NCBI GenBank assembly: GCA_001919995.1
Contig: MNIY01000161.1
Coordinates: 1 to 14,437 of the forward strand
Source: Ktedonobacter sp. 13_1_20CM_4_53_11
GTDB lineage: Bacteria > Chloroflexota > Ktedonobacteria > Ktedonobacterales > Ktedonobacteraceae
Direction: 5' to 3'
Length of the DNA stretch: 14,437 nucleotides
Position 1 is the stretch's first letter. Each line of letters opens with the position of its first letter. Below, in pieces: positions 14,305 to 14,437 of the stretch. Below the pieces are notes generated by a model, which was not told the DNA's origin, did no database searches, and was given only the letters and a program-made list of their open reading frames with translations. A program made the translations under genes and the position numbers.

Positions 14305-14437
14305 ATGGAGGAAGAGCAGATTTTGCGCAAGGTGAAGATAGAAGGTGGTAATCTACGCTTTAGCTCAGCCCACTTTATCACCTATGGCGGGAAATGCGAA
14401 CGCCTGCACGGCCACAATTATGGCGTGCTGGTTGAAA
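14305..14437 (+). CDS. 6-pyruvoyl-tetrahydropterin synthase / QueD family enzyme (5' part; runs off right edge)
   Basis: Forty-four codons are visible. FSSAHFITYGGKCERLHGHNYGV carries the family signature: one zinc-binding His in SAH, the catalytic Cys in KCERLHGHNY, and the two zinc-binding His of HGHNY. The family converts dihydroneopterin triphosphate to 6-pyruvoyl-tetrahydropterin or, as QueD, to 6-carboxy-tetrahydropterin for queuosine. Which one cannot be told from this fragment. The ATG at 14305 has no clear ribosome site. GGAGGAAG inside the frame, 10 bases before an in-frame TTG at 14323, would suit a shorter start just before the KVKIEGGNLRF strand. Confidence 0.85.
   Translation, partial: MEEEQILRKVKIEGGNLRFSSAHFITYGGKCERLHGHNYGVLVE

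Noticed and set aside
1..14437. CRISPR arrays, tRNA or rRNA genes, intact transposases or integrases
   Set aside because: No regularly spaced repeats, cloverleaf-like or rRNA-like sequence, or recombinase motifs were seen on either strand by eye.

Overview
The window looks like chromosomal DNA of a Ktedonobacteria-type Chloroflexota. This is inferred from protein style, not from a marker gene. The clues are zinc-ribbon or Pro-rich cytoplasmic N-termini followed by one membrane helix and exported beta-sandwich domains, a baseplate-J-like membrane protein of a type I recall from Ktedonobacterales, and SCP2-domain and GH3 genes in the same neighbourhood. No rRNA, tRNA, CRISPR array or intact transposase gene was seen.

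Layout. (1) 1-2428, minus: 5' part of a large surface protein with a zinc ribbon, a Pro-rich linker, a membrane helix and at least five BACON-like repeats; it runs off the left edge. (2) 2628-5944: a gene graveyard. The C-terminal end (2628-2826) and the N-terminal end (5705-5944) of a phenylacetate-CoA ligase-like gene lie on the minus strand in the correct order. About 2.9 kb of unrelated DNA sits between them, and the middle of the enzyme (about 300 residues) is missing. The intervening DNA holds a baseplate-J-like gene with two frameshifts, two small ORFs with terminator-like hairpins, and a Pro-rich membrane protein that appears to run into a convergent truncated gene. (3) 6066-6389, minus: an SCP2 sterol-carrier domain protein with its own candidate promoter and a terminator-like element. 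(4) 6516-9275, minus: two tandem membrane-anchored GH3 (NagZ-like) hydrolases behind a promoter carrying a 19-bp palindrome. (5) 9276-9602: intergenic DNA with a 129-bp MITE-like element (14-bp perfect inverted repeats and an inner hairpin). (6) 9603-12061, minus: gnd and zwf, overlapping by 4 bp, the oxidative pentose phosphate module. (7) 12270-14141, plus: an apparently cytoplasmic GH39 glycosidase with an FnIII-like N-terminal domain, divergent from gnd. (8) 14305 to the right edge, plus: start of a 6-pyruvoyl-tetrahydropterin synthase/QueD-family enzyme.

How the genes fit together. The intact genes suggest carbohydrate use: anchored GH3 enzymes releasing sugars or turning over cell-wall amino sugars, an intracellular GH39 enzyme acting on imported oligosaccharides or glycosides, and gnd-zwf generating reducing power and pentose phosphates. 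The SCP2 gene and the broken CoA ligase may once have formed a lipid/CoA unit. All functions are inferred from motifs read by eye; no database search was run.
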